From: Amorphophallus konjac
Taxonomy: Eukaryota; Streptophyta; Magnoliopsida; Alismatales; Araceae
Assembly (NCBI GenBank): GCA_022559845.1
Contig: CM040121.1
Span: forward strand, 511,294,566-511,358,565
Direction: 5' to 3'
Length of the DNA stretch: 64,000 nucleotides
Every line of letters begins with the position of its first letter. The stretch's first letter is position 1. The translations under genes and the position numbers were made by a program. This document shows, piece by piece, positions 1 through 9,781 of the stretch. The notes under the pieces were generated by a model. The model searched no databases and was not told the DNA's origin. It saw only the letters and a program-made list of their open reading frames with translations.

Positions 1-1059
1 GATATGAACCACATCACGTCTCAAGTGACATGTGCCCAGTTTACTCAGTGAGACCGAGCATTGCTCTATCTTTCATTTTCATCCCAAATTTTTAAACAGG
101 ATAGGTAGGCAGCTTTTTCCTCAACTGTTTCTTCAACATACATGCAGCAAGTTTAACATCTCAAGAGTGTTGAAAAGAAATTCATATATCATTATCTTTA
201 ACACTCATTTTCACATTTTGTGCAGGAAGTGTGCGAATTTGATTCAGCATGTATACCGAAAATATCATGAATACATAACAGTGCAGCTCCCCCTAAATAG
301 ATGCACTTGTGAAATATAAACTCTCCCAGAGTGTACGATATGAAACACTCCAATAATGACTCAAATGCAGCATTATTAAGCAAAAAAGGATAAGGCTATA
401 GAAGTGTCAAAAGATGGGGTTGAATAGCATATAATAGCACACAAACACACATTGGGAGTTTATGCAAATGCACTATGACATGCATGTGAGCAATGTGATG
501 TCAATTTGATACCAATTGAATGGACAATTTGATACCAATTGAATGGATGCCAACTAAATGAACTAAGTGCGACTAATGCATGAGTTCCAATGCAATACAA
601 CATATGAGCATATGAGAATGTGATGTAATGTGCAAAGTTATTCGGATTTGATTTTCATTTGCAGAATCTAAAAGCACCTTATGCATTGAATTATGATGCA
701 TGCAACCTATAACTATGTGAGAGTGGAATGCATGTTGTTTTGGCAAGTTGAGAGCTTTGATTTTACAGCCAGCGTGACAAAATTCTCATTGAAATCATCC
801 ACATTCTATTCATGAATCAACAAACATTTTTCATGACATGACCTTTATGAATAAGGCTGCATACATGATCACAATTAAGCACTGCAACCCAATGTTCAGA
901 ATTGTTCAAAAATAGATTTTCAGAAATCTTTCACAAGTTTTGAAATTAGAAATCATTCACAAGCCAAATGTTTGAATTATGAATAAAAACATATTTTTAA
1001 TTGAAAAAACTCAGTTTAAAGATTCATTTATAGATCAACCATTTGACTTCTTTGAGTTC

Positions 1060-1165
1060 TAGTACGAGGCGGAGAATATTGATCCAAAGACCAACTCACG
1101 CATAGTGAGAGTTCCCAGGTGAATGTAACCCACCTTTTCACTACTCAGTATTTGATATACCAGAT
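1060..1165 (-). repeat. TTTGATATAC module, A1 copy 1
   Basis: About 100-bp module beginning near GTACGAGGCGGAGA and ending TTTGATATACC. Diverged copies occur near 2170-2285, 29833-29945, 52225-52325, 53125-53230 and 60152-60260. It contains a small inverted repeat, AGGTG / CACCT, near 1120-1140, and another, CTCAC / GTGAG, just before it. Confidence 0.6.
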
Positions 1166-2169
1166 ACTCAATTGAGCTCAGATGTCATCATGCAATTCAA
1201 ATTAAGAGATATTCAATAGTCAATCACCTTATACACATTTCTCAAGATTTTCAATTTGGTTCAAGTAATTTGACAAAATCATCACATCATACTAGGGCAA
1301 CAACATGTTAGGTTTTCAGAATATTTACCTGAGTTTAGCGGACCTGTTGAGAGGTGCATTCCATAATCTCCCACATGCAAATTTCAAGATTCATCAACAA
1401 TGTTTATGCATGAAAATGAATATGCATTCTAATAACAAAACCAATTTTTTTTATCTTCATTCATGGAAATATGGTTAAAACAACTATGAGTTTTTCAAAC
1501 AGAGCTCAGAAGTTAATTTCCCAATACTTGTGCCTTGAGCATCTGTCATCTTCCAAGTCTTCCACCTACAATTCAAAGAAGGTACAAATCAGTTCATCCA
1601 TAATGCTCATTTCAAAATCTTCTTGTATAATCCCTTCAAAATAGTCATATAAAGCATTATTAGTAGTTCCAGAGATGGTAATAATCGCATATGCATGAAC
1701 CACTAAAAGGACTTTACCTGATTTTCTCATGAACAATGGTTGATTAACTTTACCTGTTGCGGGCCTTTTATACCATGTCTTGGGTACTTATTTAGATCAC
1801 TTTTCTGTCTCCTGGTGACGGATTGAGGATATTTTTATCATTTTCATCCTTTCAAGGTATTCCTCAGTTGATTCAAGCTTGGTCATGACTAGCCCATTAT
1901 CATTTGAATTTTTTTTGGTGTATAATCTGCATCCTGGGACAAGAGGACTTGAGTTGTCAATTTCGATTCAAGTTTATTGACAATGGCATGACAAATTATT
2001 TTAACAACCAACATCCCCTAGACAGCTCTAGATGCAATGCATGACTCATGTGTGAATCTAAACATTAATCCCATATAACGAATGCGGTTGCTCCCCCTTA
2101 GTGTGTGCATGAATGCAAGATGTTCAGTTACCATCCAATGCCATATGCAGCCTGTAACTAATTGACTCA

Positions 2170-2285
2170 TAGTACCGGGCGGAGAACTTAGATCCGAAGA
2201 TCACCTCACGCGTAGTGATAGCTTTCAGACAGGCGAAACCTGCCCTTCCACATGTCACCATTTGATATACTATATAGTCAAGGGT
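2170..2285 (-). repeat. TTTGATATAC module, A1 copy 2
   Basis: Second interior copy of the module in the same element. Inverted repeats ATCAC / GTGAT and CAGG / CCTG (2230-2242) sit at the same relative positions as in the other copies. It is nearly identical to 53125-53230 in A2. Confidence 0.65.
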
Positions 2286-2779
2286 GGTGGAGGTAGGAGG
2301 ATTGCTATGCATTATCACATGAATTCACAATATTCAACTTATGCATGACAGTACGTGAAAGTGTATGCAAACTCAATATATGTAGTGAAATCATGATCTG
2401 AAGAATCTTCAAGCTCTCCTACAACAAGATGCTATATGACAAGTGATGTACACATAGATATGCAAACAACTATAGATGGAATGCATGTACAGACATGTGC
2501 ATTATCACAAGACTATTCAGCACAAGATGAATCAAACCAATGACACAATTACTGAAGAAGGTTAGAGGGATATCACCTGAGTTTCTAAATTTTAGTTTTG
2601 ATTTTTCTTTTAAGCTGACTTATGTCACTAGCCCGTGTGCCTTACCTTCTTGATGAAAATAGATTTCATGCTTTTCATTCCCAAGGCACACCTGCAAAAT
2701 AAATTTCTCATTTGGTCTTCTTAGGTACCCAAATCCTTTTGGGTCCTTGTGGGTTAGCAGCAACTTTGGCATGCAATTT

Positions 2780-4414
2780 CTAATTTTTAACAACATTCAA
2801 GTCATAATTTTTCATGAGAAAATAATCATGCTTAACATTCCCAGATTTGCCAAAGTGGTGGGGGGAAGCACGTGGCATCACATTTTTCTTTCTCATTGGC
2901 TCTACTGGTTTATGTATGTGAGCATGACTTGTTGAGTGAAGACTCTCTTTCTTCATGAGTAACCAGCAGTATGACTTGGTGTGACCTCTTTTACCACAGC
3001 GATTACAATGCATGGAAGGTTTTTTGGTGAAGACTTCCTTTGCATTTTTCAAAACAGCTTGGTTCCTACATGCTCTTAAGTCATCATTCTTCATAATGAA
3101 GTAATTATGCATAGCATGTCCATGTTTTCCACAATAAAAGTATGTGAGTTTCTTTCTAGTTGGTTGTCTGTGTGTGGCAGAAGAATGTTCAACATGCATG
3201 GGTGTGCTAGCAGTATTTTTAGATTTTTGATGCAAATTGATTTTCTTTGTGGATGCATGTGTGTGTTCAACATGATTTTCCTTTTTCCAATTTTCATTTG
3301 ATGTGCTGGCTATATTTGAATTGTGCACAAAGGATGTATAAACTTTGTTTTCAAACTTCTTTTTGTTTACAGGATTATAGTCCGGCCCTTCCCTTTGAAA
3401 ATTCACTTTCATCCCAAGCAATTTGTTCAAGTTTTCTTGACCATTTATAAATCTAGACAGCGAATCATTCAAGTCAAGAATTTCAGATTGAAGAGATGAT
3501 ATTTGTAATTCAGAATTGGCAAGTTCTTCTTCACAAGTGGAAAGACTAACATTCAATATGACATTGGTAGTCTTAAGGCATTCTACTTCTTGCCTAAGTT
3601 CATCCACATTTTCACATTCTCTAACAACCACAGATTTTCCTTTTTCAAGAGTTAACAATCTTTCAGAAATGGCCTTGTTCAATTCCTTCAATTTCTCATT
3701 TTCTTTAACAAGCTTTTCATCATGAATCAGTTCATTTATCAAGGTTTGATCATCGGCCATAGAATTCAATTTTGCAGTCATCACCTTATTTTCATTTCTT
3801 AAAGAACATATTTGATCTTTGTGAAATTCAATGTCAAATACATGAGCCTCAATCATTTCCTCTAGATGCAAGCATTTTTTACAAGAGGAATTACACTTAT
3901 TTTGTTCGACATCCTTTTTCAATTTTTTGTTTTCATATTTTAGCTTCTTATATTTTTCAGCAAGATCATCATATGCAATCAACAAATCTTCATAAGTAAC
4001 TTCATCTTCATTATCAGAATCAGAATTTACCTTTGAGCTTGATTCAATTTGCTGATCACTCCCTTGATCGCTCATACCTGCCACAAGGCCTTGGTCTTCA
4101 TACTCTTTCCGGACTTTGGTTAAGCCATCCAAGATATCCTTCTCAGACCTACAATGGGAGACAAAAGGGAAATAGTTAGAATCAACTGCAGCAATAAGCA
4201 ATTTCAAAACCAAGCAATTTTGATCATGTTTGCACTTTTGATTTTCAGTCCAGACATGTTTGTCTTTAGGCAATTCATGAGGACCATGTGAAATAAGCTT
4301 CCATAGCTTAGGGTCATATGAATTGACTAGACTAAACATTCTACCTAACCACAAATCAAAATTGCAACCATCAAATACTGGTGGAGAATTCAAAGTGTAC
4401 ATAATGGTAGTCAT
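2780..4414 (-). CDS. gag: Gag polyprotein of A1 (CCHC type), pol absent
   Basis: About 544-aa structural protein that would form cytoplasmic virus-like particles and bind element RNA. The start chosen is the ATG at 4414, about 50 nt after the PBS, because the A2 copy begins at the same MTTIMYTLN; an upstream in-frame start at 4498 would lie inside the LTR. The N-terminus has the FDGxNFxxWLGRM pattern of copia gag (DUF4219/UBN2-like). The middle (about residues 130-340) is rich in K, E, L and N and probably coiled coil. C-terminal zinc knuckles: the second (CNRCGKRGH...YC, near 2955-3005) is intact. The first has Tyr at its first and last Cys positions (YFYCGKHGH...NY), where A2 keeps Cys. The frame ends at the gag-protease boundary with no protease. 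Confidence 0.8.
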   Translation of the reverse strand: MTTIMYTLNSPPVFDGCNFDLWLGRMFSLVNSYDPKLWKLISHGPHELPKDKHVWTENQKCKHDQNCLVLKLLIAAVDSNYFPFVSHCRSEKDILDGLTKVRKEYEDQGLVAGMSDQGSDQQIESSSKVNSDSDNEDEVTYEDLLIAYDDLAEKYKKLKYENKKLKKDVEQNKCNSSCKKCLHLEEMIEAHVFDIEFHKDQICSLRNENKVMTAKLNSMADDQTLINELIHDEKLVKENEKLKELNKAISERLLTLEKGKSVVVRECENVDELRQEVECLKTTNVILNVSLSTCEEELANSELQISSLQSEILDLNDSLSRFINGQENLNKLLGMKVNFQREGPDYNPVNKKKFENKVYTSFVHNSNIASTSNENWKKENHVEHTHASTKKINLHQKSKNTASTPMHVEHSSATHRQPTRKKLTYFYCGKHGHAMHNYFIMKNDDLRACRNQAVLKNAKEVFTKKPSMHCNRCGKRGHTKSYCWLLMKKESLHSTSHAHIHKPVEPMRKKNVMPRASPHHFGKSGNVKHDYFLMKNYDLNVVKN

Positions 4415-4461
4415 TGACCTGGATCTCTCTAGATCGTTAGATCTATAAAAATAGAGCCTTT

Positions 4462-4473
4462 GCTCTGATACCA
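4462..4473 (-). other. Primer-binding site of A1 (initiator Met tRNA)
   Basis: The minus strand reads TGGTATCAGAGC, complementary to the 3' end of plant initiator-Met tRNA. A 2-nt spacer separates it from the LTR end at 4476, the usual plant LTR-element spacing. Confidence 0.9.
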
Positions 4474-4679
4474 ATTGAAGTCCCACGATCAATGACACCC
4501 AAGAGGGGGGTGAAATGGGTGTTTACCAATTTTAAGGAAAACTTTTAGCTTTTTACAAAATATGTGGTAAACAATAATTAGCAATTGAAAACTAATTAAC
4601 CAATTCTCTCAAACTCACCGTTCCCACACGACCATACAACGAAAGCAATCAAACCACACAAATAACACACAATGCACAG

Positions 4680-4747
4680 TGGTTTTTAAGGTGGTTCGCA
4701 TGCAACGACGGTAATCCTACATCCACCCCTCACCAAATCCGGTGAGG
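4680..4747 (-). promoter_or_regulatory. Conserved LTR box with covarying hairpin
   Basis: Block TTTTTAAGGTGGTTCG.. followed by TAC(A/G)TCCACCCCTCACC. It recurs at 30062-30121, 48239-48300, 55680-55741 and 60358-60416. It ends in an inverted repeat, CCTCACC (4728-4734) / GGTGAGG (4741-4747). The arms differ between LTRs but stay paired. It lies in the transcribed leader, about 270 nt from the PBS. Confidence 0.75.
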
Positions 4748-4754
4748 TTTCACT

Positions 4755-5009
4755 TGGGAATGAATCCCCAAACGGAGACGATGCTCCAAACACACACGCA
4801 GGACGACACCTGCACACACACACGGGGACGCGCCCCAAACTACACACAGAGACAAGCTCCAACACACACACACGCACGGAGATGAACACCAACACGATCC
4901 GACAACCGGATCACTACCACACACACATACACACGCTGCAACAAACGCAGCACAATCACACATACGACCGCACGCAGGCGATTAACCACGACCGTATACA
5001 CAAACGGTC
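4755..5009 (-). repeat. Array of short hairpins in CA-rich spacer
   Basis: Successive small inverted repeats separated by ACACACAC-type spacer: GGAG/CTCC (4774-4787), GCAGG/CCTGC (4798-4813), GGGG/CCCC (4824-4836), GATCCG/CGGATC (4896-4912), GCTGC/GCAGC (4935-4951), GACCG/CGGTC (4990-5009). Loops are 5-10 nt and many contain ACGA or ACG. The array lies downstream of the TATA box on the minus strand, so it should be transcribed in the leader. Confidence 0.7.
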
Positions 5010-5501
5010 ACACACACAAAATGTATTTTCAGGTTTGAAAGTAAACACAAGTAACAATATAAGCTCAGATCAAAGTAGAACTTATGGCAACCATCTCAAA
5101 ACAGCAACTAAAGGATTTAGAGATTGTTCCCCCTTTGATTTCCAAGACGAATAGAAGTGGTAGCTTGGAGCTCCAGTCGGATGGTGATGATTTCAATGTC
5201 TTCTTGATCCTCTCCTTGATCTACTGCACTTTTCCTTCTTCTGCAATCTTCAAAACCTCTTGGATGAAGATCAAAATCCCTTGGCTTGAGCTCTTCTTTC
5301 CTTTCTTCCCTCTCTTCACCTACAAGATAGAAAACAATGAATACATTAGAGTTCCACTTGCTAAATTCGTATCTTACACATATGCCTATGTAGAAGACAT
5401 GAAAAGACCATGATCACCCTTCTAGAACCATCCAAAAAGACCCCCAATAGGTCTATTATGAACCCAAGGGCAAAATGGGAGTTTATGACTTCACAAATAT
5501 A

Positions 5502-5509
5502 TTTTTATA
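5502..5509 (-). promoter_or_regulatory. TATA box of A1 LTR
   Basis: The minus strand reads TATAAAAA at the same relative place as in A3 (30668-30661), A2 left LTR (49229-49223) and A4 (60897-60890). Transcription would start about 30 bp further left. Confidence 0.6.
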
Positions 5510-5652
5510 ACCCCTTGAATGGTCCAAGGACAAGTCCCAGACCAAATCCATGTTTTGTGGATGATTGGGTATCATTAGGATTAAACAAATGGGGTGAAAG
5601 CCCTCTCCACGCGCTTGAAAAACAAAGTCAACAAAAGTGGCTTCGGGGCTGG

Positions 5653-5854
5653 CGGTCGACCGGAACCTTCTGGCGGTCGACCGTTACTGATAGACCTGTA
5701 GAAATATCAGTTCTGGGATTTTCGGTCGACCGCTACTGGGCTGGCGGTCGACCGCTATTGAGAGAAGTATTGCCCGTTGGTTTCTGGGATTTTCGGTCGA
5801 CCGCTAGCTACAGTATTTTTAGGTCAACCTAAATTGTCCTTTAGGTCGACCTAA
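5653..5854. promoter_or_regulatory. GGTCGACC palindrome array, A1 LTR
   Basis: Seven palindromic words: CGGTCGACCG at 5653, 5674, 5723, 5745 and 5794, then TAGGTCAACCTA at 5820 and the perfect 14-mer TTAGGTCGACCTAA at 5841-5854. They lie 144-350 bp upstream of the TATA box in U3. Matching arrays stand at similar distances in A3 and A2. Confidence 0.75.
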
Positions 5855-6601
5855 ACCTGCTGAAAAAATACAGAAAAAATAAAAACATTAGTAAACATGT
5901 AGGAAAATATGCCCAATGATCCCAAGTGATGAATGCATGAAGTACATACATGAAATCATTAACAAGGAGGATGAAAACACTTGGAAAACTCAATCAACCA
6001 TAGCATAACATTAAGATCATATGGCTATCCAATTTGTGCAATAAGATAGCATCATTGAACCAAATTTCATATATCATGAGGATGCCATTCAACAAGGTGA
6101 TTGGGTCTCATTTGCCAAGTGCATATGCAATGTGAGAACACATATCAACCATATATCCTATCAAGATCAAAAACTCCAAATGGAAACCTACCATTTTCTC
6201 CCAAAAGTATACACATGCAAGGTGCCAAGTTCTCACCATGAATCTTGATACCTTTGCATATGGGATTGGCATTCCATTTTAAACCTGCATAAGAGAGTAA
6301 ATGAAGTTAAGACAATGCAAGTTCAATCACTTCGATGCCATCTACCACTTTCAACCAAGATTCTCATGAAGCCTTCATTTTGTGAATCCAAATGATCTAT
6401 ATATGCATCCCATTGACATCAAATATTCAACCAAAGATTATATACAAACCAAGGATCAAGACCATATAATCGTTGCCATTTGCCATCTGAACCATGTAAG
6501 TTTAGTTATCATCATGTAATCACACATTAAGTTTAGTCATCATCAAAACCATAACTGTCATGAACAATAATCACAACAATCATCAAAACCATAACTCAAC
6601 A

Positions 6602-7996
6602 TCTTCTCCTTTCTATCTACAAAACCTGATGTTAAAATTAATGCATGAACATAGTTTTAGATTCTTGATATTTTCCTCTACTTGTTCATTTCTTTACTTT
6701 CCTATTTTTGTAAACTTCCATCCTGTGAATAGTAACATGTGTCTATGAATATATCTGTTCGATGCGTATCAGCAGACAAAGAATGGGCGACACTCCAATA
6801 GTCACTATTTAAATAATGAACGCTCTCACTCACGGGTGCAATTTTTAAATAACCAATAAAAATTGAGCATATATGGAAAATTATGAATATGCTACCGAGG
6901 TCAGGGCATCATTCAAAGAATGAACACCACTGTACACAGTCGCTATTTGAAATCATAGATATTAATTTTGGAAATAAAATCATAGAATTAACGCCCTTAT
7001 AGAGCGTCGTTAATTTCTAATATATTCATAAAAATTCAGATATCAATCCGGATTGAATGACCTTTCAGAAGGTCGCTATTTCTTTAAATGGCGACTTCTG
7101 TAGAGGCGCCGATTTCCTGTCTCTCAGTTTTATCGTGTTTCTCAACCCATATCGCGGGTTACTTGGCACTCCCATCTCACATCCGTAAATGGAGTCCCCG
7201 TTTTAATTTTATCGATTACACACTAACTCTCGGTGATGTTTGAGCCCTCCGCGGGATATTCCTTCCTTCGGATTGGTAATTTCATCACAGAGATCTCTGT
7301 AAGTCTACGCGAAGCCTTGGATTCCCTCGAGACTGTCGAGCTGGTTGTACCCTAAAAACTCATGACATCGTGTCTTGTCACGTCACTCTGAAGAAACGTC
7401 ATGCCTTAGCCCTCTTAGAGCACTATTTCAGGCCTCTTTGAGAAGTATGTTCTCTGTCAGCAATTAGCGACAATGACATGGGCGCTAGAAGGAATTGGCA
7501 ACCAGGTCTTTGGCGTTGTTTCACTGATATAGCGACCAGTGTATGGGCGCTATTTCATCAAACTTGTACTGTTCACAGGAAATAGCGACCACATAGTGGG
7601 CGCTATTTCTAAAATTGATGGCGACTGAGTGGATGCCAATTACCTAGTTTCACAATATGTCACGGTTTTAGTGAGATTTATCGGTATGTCATCCTTGTTC
7701 AAGTTATGAACTTGAACTCTTCTGTTCGGTCGAATCTAGCTCATCATCCTACAATGGTATTCTTTTGGAACTCTATATTGGCTATAACTATAGTGGATGT
7801 CTGAAAATATACATGACCCAATGCCTACGCATATAGGGCCCGATCTGGTCCTGGGAGGAGCACCTGAAAGTACTTGTGTCCATGGGAGTTGATTGATCAC
7901 GGTGTGGTATTGCACCGAAGTACTTGTCATTTAAGATATATGGCATTCCACTCACTCTCTCTCTCTCGTGACAAAATTGACATTATCATAAGTAAT
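6602..7996 (+). mobile_element. LARD-like fragment rich in inverted repeats
   Basis: No coding sequence recognised. Many short inverted repeats of AATAGCG/CGCTATT type lie at 6784-7110 and 7465-7640. A block near 7240-7350 (GATATTCCTTCC ... TGTAAGTCTACGCG ... GAGCTGGTTGTACC) is shared with 10880-11000 in B and 62670-62770 in G. The order hairpins, block, hairpins is the same as in G, so this is probably the leader region of a related non-autonomous Ty3-like element broken on both sides. 7650-7996 shows nothing further apart from a short CT run and a 21-bp duplicate of B's LTR head. Confidence 0.5.
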
Positions 7997-9778
7997 TGTA
8001 GACACGCTAAAATTGACATTATCATAAGTACATCTCATATTGCATTGTAATGCCCCATTTGACCCACAAATCGACTTATTTGAATGGTTCTCCCCATTTT
8101 TCTTAAATATTCAACTTTTTCCTATTTTTTTTGGATTGTTCCTGGGCTTTTCTCAAATTCTCAGAAAATGTTTCTTGAACGCATTAGACCCTTGGACGCG
8201 TTTTTACTGGGCGACTGGTTGAGTAGACATGATTTCCTTTTCCATTTTTGATAATTACCTAATTTCTAAAATTTTTGAAAATGCATCTATCCACATGGAC
8301 GCTATTTTTTTTTAAATTTTGGTAAATCCCTAAAATTCTTGAAAATGCGTCTGTGTAAATGGACGTTATTTTCTTTTTCAATTTTGGTAAATTCTTGAAA
8401 TTCACGAATACGCATCTATACATCAGGACGCGATTTCCGTTTCCATTTTGATAATTACCAAATTCCTCAAAATTCAAGAATACGCGTCTGTTCATCAGGA
8501 CGCTATTTCCTTTTTACCACTTCTGTTAATTATCAAAATTCTTGAAATTCAATAAACGCGTCTATCCATGTGGACGCGGTTTCCTTGTCAATTTTTGGTA
8601 ATATTCAACTTCCCTAAATAAGTCAAAAAAAGCATGTCTGCTTCCCTCGTCGCCTTTTCATTAACGCGTCCAACATTATAGACGCGTATTTCCTTGCCTA
8701 AAATTGATGTTTTTAAATCCATCCAAAATTCATAACATTATTAATCCGCGTCCGGTTCCCAAGACGTGATTTCTTATTAATTTTGGAAATTTCTAATCTA
8801 CCTTGAAATGAGAGACTCTCTGGGTGGATGCCCATTTAATGGGCGACCACGGGGTCTGACACCATTTCCTTGGAAAGTTCCGTGTCCGACCGTGGCTCCC
8901 TCCTTCCTTGTTTTGAGGTCCGCTTCAACTAGGGAAGTCCTCCGAATGGCCTTCCAAGGCGGGCATGGACTCTTTCTAAGATTTATCTCCTTCCGTGGAT
9001 GATTATCCTAGTGATTATCGGATTAACCACCGAATCTCCTTATAAATAGAGCCCTAAGGCTTCATGCAAAAGAGGGCCGAATTTCAATAACAGGGGGAGG
9101 TGCTGCGGGATTCGTGGCTGGAGGAGGAAGTCTTCTCTACGCATAAGGCTTCATCCCTTCTGAGGCTTCCTCCCGAACGACCATCAAAAGCCACACCCTC
9201 ATAGGAGAATAACAACACAGGCTTTTCTTCCTCTATTCTTCCTCTGTGTCTTTCTTTTACTGCATACGTTAATATCTGCATACTGCATCATTCTTTCATA
9301 CCTATCTCAACCACGTTGAGGCTCTACAGTGCAACACTTGCACGCACACTTTAACATTATCATTCATCATTTTATCCCCACCCTTTGCATAGGGGTTTAA
9401 GGGCCAACACCCAATAAGGTTCATCTCCATGCTCTTTACGTTATACGTTTCATTTGGATTTGATACAACACCTTGGACTCTAATCCATTCCTCACTTGGT
9501 GTTTATCTTTCTTGTAAGAGTAATCTATGAGACTCTCTCCATCGGTCGACCAATTTGTAAGAGAAGGTAAGCACTCACATCTCCCCACTTTTTTAAGGTA
9601 TTATCGCGATCTCTCCTTTCTTTTCATTATTATATCATTGAGGCCCACGTGTCCTCCAGCGATCACACCCTCCAACATAGCATCCACGCATGCTCCCCTT
9701 TCCTTCCCCCCCCCCATTCTTAGCATCTTAACTTTTATTCTTTTATTTTATTTTTTAGTGGGTTTTAAATAGATCTAC
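7997..9778 (+). repeat. 5' LTR of element B
   Basis: 1782-bp LTR from TGTAGACACG to TACA, aligned by eye with 28281-29665 (the first 1.4 kb). Between about 8178 and 8770 it holds eight diverged units of AAA.ACGCGTC-(8-11 nt)-GGACGCGATTTCC type, spaced 60-110 bp. The TATA box is at 9041-9048. No gene inside. Confidence 0.85.
9041..9048 (+). promoter_or_regulatory. TATA box of B 5' LTR
   Basis: TATAAATA followed by GAGCCCTAAGGC; the same word is in the 3' LTR at 29307-29314. It fits a Pol II promoter at the U3/R border, leaving about 700 bp of R-U5. Confidence 0.65.
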
Positions 9779-9781
9779 AGA

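Larger units (their letters stand above)
1..2779 (-). other. Non-coding interior of A1, downstream of gag
   Basis: No credible coding sequence; the short ORFs here are low-complexity or antisense. The stretch is AT-rich with many ATGCAT-type words. It matches 51180-53655 of element A2, so it is a shared part of the family rather than random decay. It holds two copies of a conserved module (near 1060-1165 and 2170-2285). On the minus strand it holds polypurine-tract-like words (GGGGGAGC type) near 284-292 and 2089-2098. Its role is unknown; it occupies the place where pol would be in an autonomous relative. Confidence 0.7.
1..6601 (-). mobile_element. Element A1: Sirevirus-like Ty1/copia, gag-only, left end outside window
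   Basis: Minus-strand LTR retrotransposon. In element order it has an LTR at 6601-4476, a PBS at 4473-4462, a gag ORF at 4414-2780, then about 2.8 kb of non-coding DNA running off the left edge, so the 3' LTR is not seen. The initiator-Met PBS, CCHC gag and LTR end fit Ty1/copia, Sirevirus-like. The interior from base 1 matches 51180 onward in element A2 almost continuously by eye. No protease, integrase or reverse transcriptase is present, so it would depend on a relative for pol. The five bases after the LTR (6602-6606, TCTTC) are the candidate TSD; its partner lies off-window. Confidence 0.85.
4476..6601 (-). repeat. LTR of A1 (5' LTR in element orientation)
   Basis: 2126-bp LTR, TGAAGTCC...ACTCAACA as written on the plus strand. 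Both ends match the LTR ends of A2 and A3. A minus-strand TATA box at 5509-5502 divides it into about 1.1 kb of U3 and about 1 kb of transcribed R-U5. The first 45 bp next to the PBS (GAAGTCCC..GATCAATGACACC, then AAGAGGGGGGTGAA) are the best conserved part among A1, A2 and A3. No gene inside. Confidence 0.88.

Noticed and set aside
4462..4473. Initiator-Met-like words as tRNA genes
   Set aside because: Only 12 nt match and all stand beside LTR ends; they are primer-binding sites. No cloverleaf was seen.
4728..5009. Repeated palindromes with spacers, CRISPR-like at first glance
   Set aside because: Repeats are not identical, spacing is irregular, there are no cas genes, and the context is a plant LTR.
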